Shown here: positions 56,740 to 64,000 of the stretch, piece by piece
Layout: the number at the start of each line of letters is the position of its first letter
Numbering within the stretch: position 1 is the first letter of the stretch
Source: Pectobacterium punjabense
GTDB lineage: Bacteria > Pseudomonadota > Gammaproteobacteria > Enterobacterales > Enterobacteriaceae
Length of the DNA: 64,000 nt
Direction: 5' to 3'
NCBI RefSeq assembly: GCF_012427845.1
Contig: NZ_CP038498.1
Location: 4,712,001 to 4,776,000 of the forward strand
Notes under the pieces: generated by a model
What the model was told of the DNA's origin: nothing
What the model saw: the letters and a program-made list of their open reading frames with translations, nothing else
Databases searched by the model: none
Made by a program: the position numbers and the translations under genes

Positions 56740-57563
56740 GCTGACGGCGTTTTAGGAATGGAATCGAACTTCAGCCATTTGATGGATAACGCCGACACCG
56801 TGCCATCATGGATTGCGGCGTCAATGGCGTTATTGAGTTTTTCCTTTAAGGCCTGTTCATCTTTACGCAGCGCGATACCGATACCGCCCTCATCGGCGAT
56901 TTCTGGTCCGAATCGAATAAAGGTGTCCTGATGCTGGCCTTCCAGTAGCGGGGTGAGATTGACCGATACGCCTAATACGGCATCCAAACGCCCTGCTTCC
57001 AGATCGATTTTCAGGTTATCGTCGGTGTCGTATTCCTTAATCTCGACACCCTGCTGGCGAAAGGTGTTATCGGCAATCGCTTGCTGAATGGTCCCGCGCT
57101 GGACGCCGAGAGATTTCCCTTTGAGTGCGGCGATAGCGGCGTCTGATGTGGTGATATTTTTAAACAGCGCCTCTGAGCCAACCAGCCAACTGGGTGTGGT
57201 CGAATAAGGATGGGTAAAATCTATCTGTTTTTTTCGCTCTTCCGTAATAGAGATGCCCGACATGATGGCATCGTATCTTTTAGCGAGCAGGGCGGGAATA
57301 ATGCCTTCCCAGGATTGGCTAACCACGGTGCATTCTTCGTTGATTCTTTTGCACAGGTCGTTAATGAGGTCTACTTCAAACCCTTCGATTTTTCCGTTTG
57401 AGGTACTGTAATTATAAGGCGGAGAAGCGCCATCCATCGCAATGGTTAATTTGGCCGTTGCCTCTGGTGAAGCGGCTGAAAATACGGAGAACAAGAATAA
57501 CGGCGTAATGCACCGTGAGAATAAACTCGCACGATGTGCGGTATTGGCTTTTAACTGACCCAT
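56736..57563 (-). CDS. amino acid ABC transporter substrate-binding protein
   Basis: A 275-residue family 3 periplasmic binding protein with a signal peptide over about residues 1-37 (cut near EATA). The typical opening IAMDGASPPYNY, the GFEVDLINDLCKRI loop and the AIMSGISITEERKKQIDFT hinge segment resemble lysine/arginine/ornithine and opine binders. The ligand is probably a basic or amide amino acid or derivative (inference). It is the first gene of the transporter-aminotransferase unit, 129 bases downstream of the XRE-cupin gene. Confidence 0.9.
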   Translation of the reverse strand: MGQLKANTAHRASLFSRCITPLFLFSVFSAASPEATAKLTIAMDGASPPYNYSTSNGKIEGFEVDLINDLCKRINEECTVVSQSWEGIIPALLAKRYDAIMSGISITEERKKQIDFTHPYSTTPSWLVGSEALFKNITTSDAAIAALKGKSLGVQRGTIQQAIADNTFRQQGVEIKEYDTDDNLKIDLEAGRLDAVLGVSVNLTPLLEGQHQDTFIRFGPEIADEGGIGIALRKDEQALKEKLNNAIDAAIHDGTVSALSIKWLKFDSIPKTPSA

Positions 57564-57692
57564 AGAACGTTAACCCCATAAAACGAATGGGAAGAAATTC
57601 TATTGCGCGCGCGTCGATTGTCTAATACGTATTTTTGCTATCAATATCTATTTATTTGATTTTTAAACCTATTGGGACAGAAATCGCTCAGG

Positions 57693-58250
57693 TTACAGAT
57701 AGTGAATCAAATCGTGGAAGCGCACCGTGGTGTTGGTAGGATTGTGGTAGCTGTGCTCTCTGTCGGCGGCAAAGCGTAGAGCATCCCCGGTGGACAATAA
57801 GTGGGTCTGCCCATCAACGGTAATCTCCAATTGGCCTTCCAACACAATAATATGCTCGATCACCCCGTTTTCATGTGGCGATGACGTGCTGCTGGCACCC
57901 GCAGCTAGCTCAATAACCAGCATATCGAAATGCAGTTTTTCGTCGTAGGGAAAGAGTGGCACCGCGCGCATTCCTGCGGCATTTTCCCTGAATGTTGAAC
58001 CAGCCCCTGAGCGATACGTCACGTCTTCATCCGTGAGCGTCGGTTCAATAAAGGTTGAGAACGCGACATTTAGGCCCGTCGCAATTTTCCACAGAATCGC
58101 GACCGTCGGGCTGGATTCACCGCGCTCGATCTGACCGAGCATCGCTTTACTGACACCCGTTTCTTCCGCTGCTCGCGTGAGGCTCCAGTTTTTCTCCTGC
58201 CTTAACGCTTTCAATGTATCGCCAATACGGCAAGTTAACTCATCAGACAT
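57693..58250 (-). CDS. XRE-family regulator with C-terminal cupin domain
   Basis: A 185-residue regulator. The N-terminal Cro/CI helix-turn-helix (about residues 10-62) includes WSLTRAAEETGVSKAMLGQIERGESSPT. A cupin domain follows (about 105-185), with SPHENGVIEHIIVLEGQLEI, and probably senses a small molecule. This architecture is common in regulators of amino-acid and polyamine use such as PuuR. It is divergent from benE, with two palindromic operator candidates between them, and lies upstream of the ABC/aminotransferase unit on the same strand. AGGAG supports the start. Confidence 0.9.
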   Translation of the reverse strand: MSDELTCRIGDTLKALRQEKNWSLTRAAEETGVSKAMLGQIERGESSPTVAILWKIATGLNVAFSTFIEPTLTDEDVTYRSGAGSTFRENAAGMRAVPLFPYDEKLHFDMLVIELAAGASSTSSPHENGVIEHIIVLEGQLEITVDGQTHLLSTGDALRFAADREHSYHNPTNTTVRFHDLIHYL

Positions 58251-58268
58251 CGATGTTGGCTCCTGCTT

Positions 58269-58284
58269 GTGCGTTATAACGCAC
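58269..58284. promoter_or_regulatory. palindromic operator candidate 1 (XRE-cupin / benE)
   Basis: A perfect 16-bp palindrome, GTGCGTTATAACGCAC, lies 18 bases upstream of the XRE-cupin start. It is the likely binding site of that regulator for autoregulation. Confidence 0.8.
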
Positions 58285-58305
58285 GCTGCTATGTTAACGC
58301 TTTCT

Positions 58306-58321
58306 GTGCGTTATAGCGCAC
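58306..58321. promoter_or_regulatory. palindromic operator candidate 2 (XRE-cupin / benE)
   Basis: GTGCGTTATAGCGCAC, the same motif with one changed base, lies 22 bases upstream of the benE start. Its centre is 37 bp from that of candidate 1, so the two sites flank the divergent promoters. Confidence 0.8.
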
Positions 58322-58343
58322 GATAAGAGTGGGATGCTATACC

Positions 58344-59528
58344 ATGCCTGCGTCATTTGCGCTAAAAGATGTCACGTTTTCGACCTTCGTCGCCGGTTTT
58401 GTTGCGGTACTGGTGGGTTACACCAGCTCGGCCGCCATCATTTTTCAGGCGGCGGAAGCGGCGGGTGCCAGTACGCTACAAATCGGCGGCTGGTTAAGCA
58501 TGTTGGGGATTGCCCAAGGGCTGGCGTCCATTAGCCTATCGCTGTATTACCGTGCGCCAATACTGGCTGCGTGGTCAACGCCGGGGGCGGCGCTATTGGT
58601 CACCAGTCTGCCGGGCACATCGCTCAATGAGGCGATCGGCGTATTCCTGTTTTCTTCTGCGCTTATTTTTATCTGCGGGATTACGGGTCTGTTTGCCCGC
58701 TTGATGAACGTTATTCCACAAGCCATTTCTGCTGCGATGTTGGCAGGGATTCTGCTGCGCTTTGGTGCAGATGCCTTTCTTTCTCTGCAACAGGATTTCT
58801 GGCTCGCTTTTGCGATGTGCGTGACGTATTTGCTCAGCCGTCGGCTGCTACCCCGCTTTGCCATTGTGTTAACGCTGCTTGCAGGCCTGTTGCTAGCGTT
58901 ATGGCGTGGGCAAATTGCGGTTTCTGATTCGCCGCTGGTATTTGCCGTGCCGGAATTTATCGCGCCGCATTTTTCGTGGGCGTCTCTGCTGGGTGTCGGC
59001 ATTCCGTTTTTCATTGTCACTATGGCGTCGCAGAACGCACCGGGCGTTGCCACGCTGAAAGCCGCGGGCTATCAGATTCCCGTATCGCCGCTGATTACTA
59101 TTACGGCATTAATCGCGTTGATATTGACGCCGTTCGGCGGCTTTTCTGTGTGTATTGCCGCGATTACTGCCGCGATCTGTATGGGATCAGATGTGCATCC
59201 CGATCCAAAAAAACGCTATCTTGCCGCTGTCGCGGCAGGTGGATTTTATCTACTGGCGGGCGTTTTCGGTGGATCGATCGGGCAGCTTTTTACCGCGCTG
59301 CCGCAGCCGCTGATTCATGCTATCGCTGGTTTAGCGTTGCTCAGCACAATTTCGGGTAGCTTGTACCGCGCCTTGCTGGATGAAGAGCAGCGCGATGCGG
59401 CGGTGGTCACTTTCCTGATTACCGCGTCTGGATTAACGCTGTGGGGCATTGGCGCGGCGTTTTGGGGACTCATTGGGGGGATGATGACCTGGCTGGTGCT
59501 GTCTGGAGGAAAAGTGGCGTTACGCTGA
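58344..59528 (+). CDS. benE: benzoate/H+ symporter family transporter (BenE-type)
   Basis: A 394-residue inner-membrane protein with about 12 hydrophobic segments, matching E. coli YdcO/BenE in the segments STPGAALL, MAAMLAGILLRFG-like and FLVTMASQNAPG. Family members import benzoate or related compounds, but most are untested, so the true substrate may differ; the neighbouring amino-acid regulator argues for caution. The ATG at 58344 is preferred by homology; GTG 58329 is in frame upstream. It is divergent from the XRE-cupin gene and probably repressed by it. Confidence 0.85.
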   Translation: MPASFALKDVTFSTFVAGFVAVLVGYTSSAAIIFQAAEAAGASTLQIGGWLSMLGIAQGLASISLSLYYRAPILAAWSTPGAALLVTSLPGTSLNEAIGVFLFSSALIFICGITGLFARLMNVIPQAISAAMLAGILLRFGADAFLSLQQDFWLAFAMCVTYLLSRRLLPRFAIVLTLLAGLLLALWRGQIAVSDSPLVFAVPEFIAPHFSWASLLGVGIPFFIVTMASQNAPGVATLKAAGYQIPVSPLITITALIALILTPFGGFSVCIAAITAAICMGSDVHPDPKKRYLAAVAAGGFYLLAGVFGGSIGQLFTALPQPLIHAIAGLALLSTISGSLYRALLDEEQRDAAVVTFLITASGLTLWGIGAAFWGLIGGMMTWLVLSGGKVALR

Positions 59529-59562
59529 GTACATCAGGAAAAACAGGCGAGCACCTAATACA

Positions 59563-59660
59563 GGTCACTTAAGCCCGTTGTTAGGGAAACACAGGGGGAG
59601 GTTCCCGCAGGGAGGCCTCACCCCTGTGGTCGCCCGAGTATCTCGATGCTTAAACGATCG
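59563..59660 (+). repeat. dispersed palindromic intergenic repeat, copy C
   Basis: A 98-base copy with ends GGTCACTTAAGCCC and TTAAACGATCG. The core ACACAGGGGGAGGTTCCC is followed by the pairing arm GAGGCCTCACCCCTGTGG. It includes the GTCGCCCGAG segment missing in copy B. It lies 34 bases past benE and 130 before the VirK-like gene. Confidence 0.93.
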
Positions 59661-59790
59661 CCATTAGGTGAGCGCCTATCTTAAATTAATCTTCAACGAA
59701 CGAGAGAACGCTGCTTTTTCGGCGTCGCGATTTTAGTTTCATTGATGAATGTCCCGTTACGATTTCGTCATCTTAATCATGGTGGCATTC

Positions 59791-60786
59791 ATGGACATTA
59801 CCTCTACACAATCAATTGGCAGTACGAAGACCCAGTTTCGTGCCGCATTCTCCCTGTTACTGGCATTAGCAACGGGTAAACATAAGCCGGATCGGCGCTG
59901 GGAGAGTCTCCAGTGGCGTATAAAATATACATCCCGAGTGATGCTTCACCCGCTGCTGACCATGAAATGGCTCAGTTTTATCGTCGATTATCCCGTACAG
60001 GATATTTTTCAACGTGACGGCAATGAGCTTTATAGTAAGCTCCAGCGCCCCTACCTGATGGCGTCACTGCCGGCACATCAAACCTGTACGGCCTTAATGG
60101 ATCATTACCGTTTTATTCAATCATTGCCGTCACACCGCCAGCGTTTGCTATATAGCCAGAACGGGGGCGGTAATGTATTGGCCAATTTTCAGGGAAAAGG
60201 CGGTGAAAATTACACGCTTCGCCTGATGACTAACGATCAAATGTGTAAGGAAGGTGAACTTTCCCTACAGCTTGAGACCAGCGAGCACGTGCTGGCACAG
60301 ATGACATTCTCCATCCTGCGCATTGAGGGGGAAATGAGCCTGTTTATCGGTGGAATCCAAGGGCCGGATGCACAAACGCCGCATCACGTTATTCAGGGTG
60401 CGACGCGAGATTGCCACAGCCTGTTCCCCAAACGCATTCTTCTGGAAGGCTTGCTTAACCTGGCTCGTGGCCTTAATCTGGCGCGCGTTATCGCAGTCAG
60501 TAACGAAACGCATATCTATAAACACTGGCGCTATCGCAGTAAGAAACGCCATGTTTTTCTGGCCGACTACAATGCTTTCCTTTTCGCTCACGGTGGTCAA
60601 CCGCGGTCTGATGGCAACATTACGCTGCCGTTATCGCTTCCGAGAAAGTCTGAACAGGACATTCCCAGCCGCAAGCGGGCAGAATACCGCCGACGCTATG
60701 CGCTCTTTGATGAGGTAGCCTGCCAAATGGATGACGTACTCGCCGGTAGTCTGCCGTTTTCCATCAATCTACCTAGCCGTACCTGA
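59791..60786 (+). CDS. VirK/YbjX family protein (DUF535)
   Basis: A 331-residue cytoplasmic or membrane-associated protein of the DUF535 family, to which VirK and YbjX belong. Family members in Shigella and Salmonella affect surface-protein export or resistance to antimicrobial peptides; the biochemical activity is unknown. Conserved-looking segments are WRIKYTSRVMLHPLLTMKWL, LTWLARGLNL-type and HWRYRSKKRHVFLADY. The start is uncertain: ATG 59791 has GGTGG five bases before it, while 59749 and 59779 are also in frame. It stands alone between repeat copy C and the next transporter. Confidence 0.85.
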   Translation: MDITSTQSIGSTKTQFRAAFSLLLALATGKHKPDRRWESLQWRIKYTSRVMLHPLLTMKWLSFIVDYPVQDIFQRDGNELYSKLQRPYLMASLPAHQTCTALMDHYRFIQSLPSHRQRLLYSQNGGGNVLANFQGKGGENYTLRLMTNDQMCKEGELSLQLETSEHVLAQMTFSILRIEGEMSLFIGGIQGPDAQTPHHVIQGATRDCHSLFPKRILLEGLLNLARGLNLARVIAVSNETHIYKHWRYRSKKRHVFLADYNAFLFAHGGQPRSDGNITLPLSLPRKSEQDIPSRKRAEYRRRYALFDEVACQMDDVLAGSLPFSINLPSRT

Positions 60787-60910
60787 GTCAGGATAATCTG
60801 CCAGAATACCGAAGTAACATAAGGTTATATTATAGCTATTTATGTTATTTCCCGCGTTTTCACCCTGCTGATAGCCTGCTGTTAATACAGCAATAATTAA
60901 GGGGCAGGGA

Positions 60911-61747
60911 ATGAAAAAGCATATTTTGACCGTGACGTTGTTGGCCGGGTTGGCTTCCGTTTCTGGTGCTGCACAAGCAGACAAACTGGATGATATTCAG
61001 AAGGCGGGCGTGGTGAAAATTGCCGTTTTCGACAGCAATCCGCCGTTTGGCTATGTCGATCCGCAGAGCAAAAAGCTGGTGGGTTATGATGTGGATATCG
61101 CCGAGGCAATTGGTAAGGCGCTGGGCGTGAAGGTTGAGCTGCGTGCGACCAATCCGGCTAACCGTATTCCTCTGCTAAGTTCGCAGAAAGTCGATCTGAT
61201 TGCCGCGAATTTCACTATTACCGATGAGCGCGCCAAGCAGGTTAACTTTAGTATTCCTTACTTCGCGACCGGACAAAAATTCATCGCCCGTAAAGGCGTA
61301 TTGAAAACGCCGGACGACATCAAAACGCTGCGTATCGGTGCGGATAAGGGCACCGTGCAGGAAATTACCCTGCGCGAACATTACCCGACCGCCAAAGTGA
61401 TTTCTTACGACGATACGCCGTTGGCTTTTGCCGCGCTGCGTAACGGCAATGTTCAGGCTATCACGCAGGATGATGCCAAACTGGTCGGCTTGCTGGCTAA
61501 CGTGCCTGATGCACAGAAGGCCGAATTCGAAATTTCTCCGTTCAGCATTACCAAAGAATATCAAGGTGTTGGTATTCCGAAGGGCGAAGAGCGTCTGACA
61601 GCGAAGATTAACGACACGCTGATTAATCTGGAAAAACAGGGCGAAGCGAAGACCATTTACGATCGCTGGTTCGGGCCGAGCACGAAATCATCTCAACCGC
61701 GCGGTGATTTCACCTTTGCCCCGTTGGATCAGCAGCCTAAATCCTGA
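60911..61747 (+). CDS. amino acid ABC transporter substrate-binding protein
   Basis: A 278-residue family 3 periplasmic binding protein. The signal peptide spans about residues 1-23 (cut near AAQA) and is followed by DKLDDIQKAGVVKIAVFDSNPPFGY. The GYDVDIAEAIGKALGV loop and LIAANFTITDERAKQVNFS hinge are typical of glutamate/aspartate-type binders. A strong AAGGGGCAGGGA precedes the ATG. It heads a three-gene unit with two permeases and a hairpin after it, which would favour high binding-protein levels. Confidence 0.92.
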   Translation: MKKHILTVTLLAGLASVSGAAQADKLDDIQKAGVVKIAVFDSNPPFGYVDPQSKKLVGYDVDIAEAIGKALGVKVELRATNPANRIPLLSSQKVDLIAANFTITDERAKQVNFSIPYFATGQKFIARKGVLKTPDDIKTLRIGADKGTVQEITLREHYPTAKVISYDDTPLAFAALRNGNVQAITQDDAKLVGLLANVPDAQKAEFEISPFSITKEYQGVGIPKGEERLTAKINDTLINLEKQGEAKTIYDRWFGPSTKSSQPRGDFTFAPLDQQPKS

Positions 61748-61776
61748 TAGCTAACGCATTCAGTGCTATGATCCTA

Positions 61777-61802
61777 GCCCTCTGCATCCTATTGCAGAGG
61801 GC
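61777..61802 (+). terminator. attenuator hairpin between binding-protein and permease genes
   Basis: A 10-bp perfect stem GCCCTCTGCA with TGCAGAGGGC and a TCCTAT loop, followed by GTTTCTATTT, lies 29 bases after the binding-protein stop. It would let most transcripts end before the permease genes. Confidence 0.75.
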
Positions 61803-61847
61803 GTTTCTATTTGTACCTCGTGATAATGACAAAGAGAGATAAAACGT

Positions 61848-62591
61848 ATGGATACGGCGCTGCAATCGCTTGAGTCGTGGCTGTTGGCTCCCCAATATCT
61901 TATCTGGCTGTGGCACGGTTTCCTGATCACACTGGGTATTTCCCTCGGTACGATCGTTCTGTCTACGGTGTTGGGTTTTCTGCTGGCAGCGGCCAGAGAC
62001 AGTCAGATTCACGTGTTGCGTGGCGCCGTTGTGGCATATAGCTCGCTATTTCGTAATACGCCGCTGCTAGTACAGCTGTTTTTTTGGTATTTCGGTGCTG
62101 GGCAGCTTTTCCCCTCAGAGATGATGCAATGGCTGAATACCCCTCATACCATCTCGTTGTTGGGCACGACATTAGCGTGGCCTTCTTTTGAATTTTTGGC
62201 TGGATTGGCCGGGTTGACGCTCTACTCCAGCGCGTTCATTGCGGAAGAGATCCGCTCCGGTATTCGCGGCGTGGCGCGTGGGCAGAAGTATGCCGCGCAT
62301 GCTCTGGGGTTAACGGGCTGGCAATCCATGCGTTACGTGGTGCTGCCGCAAGCGCTAAAGATTGCTCTGCCGCCGCTGCTTGGGCAGTACATGAATATCG
62401 TTAAGAACTCGTCGTTGACGATGGCAATTGGCGTCGCCGAGTTGTCCTACGCGTCGCGTCAGGTGGAAACGGAAACCTTGCGTACGTTTCAGGCATTTGG
62501 CGTGGCGACGGTGTTGTACATCGTGATTATTGCCGTGATGGAAGGCTGGGGCATGTGGCGTCAGCAACGTGGTTTGGCGGAGAAGCACTGA
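61848..62591 (+). CDS. amino acid ABC transporter permease
   Basis: A 247-residue permease of the HisMQ/GltJ type with about five helices, the SLFRNTPLLVQLFFWYFGAG segment and the EAA loop GQKYAAHALGLTGWQSMRYVVLPQAL. It precedes the second permease by one base. No ATPase gene follows in this cluster. Confidence 0.92.
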   Translation: MDTALQSLESWLLAPQYLIWLWHGFLITLGISLGTIVLSTVLGFLLAAARDSQIHVLRGAVVAYSSLFRNTPLLVQLFFWYFGAGQLFPSEMMQWLNTPHTISLLGTTLAWPSFEFLAGLAGLTLYSSAFIAEEIRSGIRGVARGQKYAAHALGLTGWQSMRYVVLPQALKIALPPLLGQYMNIVKNSSLTMAIGVAELSYASRQVETETLRTFQAFGVATVLYIVIIAVMEGWGMWRQQRGLAEKH

Positions 62592-62592
62592 G

Positions 62593-63321
62593 ATGGATTT
62601 TACCGTTATCACCGATAATATCGGCTATTTGATGTGGGGTACGTTCCCAGAGGGGCCACTGGGTGGCGCGGCGCTGACGCTGTCGATGAGCCTGCTGGCG
62701 GGCGTCGCCTCTGCCGTTTTAGGGACGATTTTGGGCGTGGCGCTGGCGATGTCGCGAGGCGTATGGAGCGCGCTGTTGGCAATGGTACTCGGGTTCTTTC
62801 GGGCGATTCCCGTCATCATGCTGATTTTCTGGACTTACTTCCTGTTGCCGATCGTTTTTGGCGTTGATATCCCTGAAATCACTACCGTGGTGTGCGCGCT
62901 GGCGCTGATCGCCTCGGCATATCTGGCTCATGGTGTAAAGGCGGGCATTGTCGCCATCGGGCGTGGTCAGTGGCAGGCCGGACTCTCGCTGGGGCTGAGC
63001 CGCTGGCAGGTACTGTGGCAAATTGTGCTTCCGCAGGCGCTGCGGATGATGGTGCCTTCCTTTATTAACCAGTGGATTTCCCTGATTAAAGATACCTCAC
63101 TGGCCTACATTGTCGGCGTTGGCGAACTGACCTTTCTTGCTACGCAGGTCAATAACCGCAGCATGGTCTACCCGATGGAAGTTTTCCTGTTTGTCGCGCT
63201 GGTCTACTTTGTGTTTTGCCTGTCGCTGGAACTGCTGGCTAACCGGGTTAACGCCCGTTTTAACCAGCAGGAAAAACAGCCGAAGCGCCGTCTGCTGTGG
63301 TGGCGGAATAAACCAGCCTGA
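62593..63321 (+). CDS. amino acid ABC transporter permease
   Basis: A 242-residue GltK-type permease with the FRAIPVIMLIFWTYFLLP segment and the EAA loop RGQWQAGLSLGLSRWQVLWQIVLPQAL. The ATG at 62593 lies one base past the stop of the first permease; the frame upstream to 62569 overlaps that gene. It ends ten bases before repeat copy D. The importer needs an ATPase encoded elsewhere, possibly the one at 54525-55316 (inference). Confidence 0.92.
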   Translation: MDFTVITDNIGYLMWGTFPEGPLGGAALTLSMSLLAGVASAVLGTILGVALAMSRGVWSALLAMVLGFFRAIPVIMLIFWTYFLLPIVFGVDIPEITTVVCALALIASAYLAHGVKAGIVAIGRGQWQAGLSLGLSRWQVLWQIVLPQALRMMVPSFINQWISLIKDTSLAYIVGVGELTFLATQVNNRSMVYPMEVFLFVALVYFVFCLSLELLANRVNARFNQQEKQPKRRLLWWRNKPA

Positions 63322-63331
63322 GACGAATACG

Positions 63332-63431
63332 GGTCACTGAAGCCCGTTATTAGGGGAAACACAGGGGGAGGTTCCCGTAGGGAGGCCTCACCCCTGTGGT
63401 CGCCCCGAGTATCTCGATGCTGAAACGATCG
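63332..63431 (+). repeat. dispersed palindromic intergenic repeat, copy D
   Basis: A 100-base copy with ends GGTCACTGAAGCCC and TGAAACGATCG, nearly identical to copy C over its full length and in the same orientation. It lies between the convergent permease gene and yieH and may act as their shared 3' hairpin. Confidence 0.93.
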
Positions 63432-63467
63432 GTATTAAGCCTGAGTCTGGTCGCCTGAGTGGTACTG

Positions 63468-64000
63468 CTACATCGTGATATTCCAGCCTTTTTCGCGCCA
63501 GATTTGCGGCAGTTCGCGCATATCGTCAAACATCGTGACCAGCGGGTGATGAATCGGCTGGTTGTGGGGATCGGCGCAGTAATAGAACACGGGAATGCCC
63601 GCCGCGATGCCCGCCTGTACGCCAGCGGCAGAATCTTCAACCAGAATGCAGTGTTCAACAGGAAGCTGTAACTGCTCGGCGGCGTGATACAACACCGCTG
63701 GGTCGGGTTTCCACTTTTTCAGATCGTAGCCGCTATAGAGATGGTCGCCAAACAAATCGAGCATGTGCGTCAGGCCGAGCGAATGCTGCATCTTACTCAC
63801 CGGGCCGTTGGAAACCACCGCCATCGGGACGGTGATGGACTGCACTAATTCACGTGCACCCTCGATAGGTTGCAGGTACTCATCGAACAGACGCTTCACT
63901 TCTTGCCGGAAATGACGCTCCGCGTCTTCTACCGATACGGTTAAGCCATGCTGCTGGCTGATGCGGGCAATAATCTCGTACAGCTTCACGCCCTTGTAGG
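63468..64000 (-). CDS. yieH: HAD-superfamily phosphatase YieH (5' end beyond window)
   Basis: A HAD hydrolase; E. coli YieH is a 6-phosphogluconate phosphatase. The frame runs past the right edge: upstream of an internal GTG at 63989 it reads YKG-VKLYEI, matching E. coli YieH, so the true start lies outside. About 177 residues are visible, with motif II (VVSNGP), the lysine of motif III (KKWKPDP) and the acidic motif IV (ILVEDSAAGVQAG). The catalytic DxDGT motif is in the missing N-terminus. Its 3' end faces repeat copy D. Confidence 0.9.
   Translation of the reverse strand, partial: YKGVKLYEIIARISQQHGLTVSVEDAERHFRQEVKRLFDEYLQPIEGARELVQSITVPMAVVSNGPVSKMQHSLGLTHMLDLFGDHLYSGYDLKKWKPDPAVLYHAAEQLQLPVEHCILVEDSAAGVQAGIAAGIPVFYYCADPHNQPIHHPLVTMFDDMRELPQIWREKGWNITM

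Overview
The window looks like chromosomal DNA from a soft-rot enterobacterium, most likely Pectobacterium (family Pectobacteriaceae). Two things support this. Almost every housekeeping protein aligns from memory along its full length with its Escherichia coli counterpart, in a gene order close to the E. coli oriC region. A PL9-type exopolygalacturonate lyase gene (pelX) with a KdgR-type operator sits inside that conserved backbone. No database search was run; names rest on recognised protein sequences, motifs and synteny.

Layout, left to right: (1) 1-4275: polA (5' part only), dsbA, srkA and yihD on the minus strand, then mobA-mobB on the plus strand. (2) 4341-9852: a complete minus-strand rRNA operon (P1, P2, boxA, 16S, tRNA-Glu, boxA, 23S, 5S, terminator). 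(3) 9953-15878: the ribose operon rbsDACBKR with two RbsR-type operators. (4) 16089-18737: ygiW and the qseBC two-component system. (5) 18897-25689: kup, ravA-viaA, asnA and asnC. (6) 25711-29206: mioC, the replication origin oriC, mnmG and rsmG. (7) 29709-36800: the nine-gene ATP synthase operon atpIBEFHAGDC. (8) 36976-42960: pelX, then glmU and glmS. (9) 43046-48219: an accessory block of an IS3-family element, a broken Tat-exported metallophosphoesterase, and a divergent LysR/MFS pair. (10) 48304-53142: the Pho-controlled pstSCAB-phoU operon. (11) 53147-59528: a five-gene operon of a polar amino-acid ABC transporter plus a class III aminotransferase, an XRE-cupin regulator, and a divergent BenE-type transporter. 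(12) 59563-64000: a VirK/YbjX protein, a second amino-acid transporter without its own ATPase, and the start-truncated end of yieH.

Most heavily expressed genes run away from oriC (the rRNA operon leftward, atp and pst rightward), so they are co-directional with replication. The gene order resembles E. coli, but the rRNA operon joins the flank of E. coli rrnC (rbs/kup side) to the flank of E. coli rrnA (mobBA side), which suggests rearrangement through rRNA genes. Four copies of an imperfectly palindromic repeat of about 75-100 bp lie in intergenic gaps.

I found no CRISPR array, prophage, toxin-antitoxin pair or clear new defence system. The least explained parts are the aminotransferase/ABC operon, the twin palindromes between the XRE-cupin gene and benE, the dispersed repeat family, and the decaying phosphoesterase beside the IS element.
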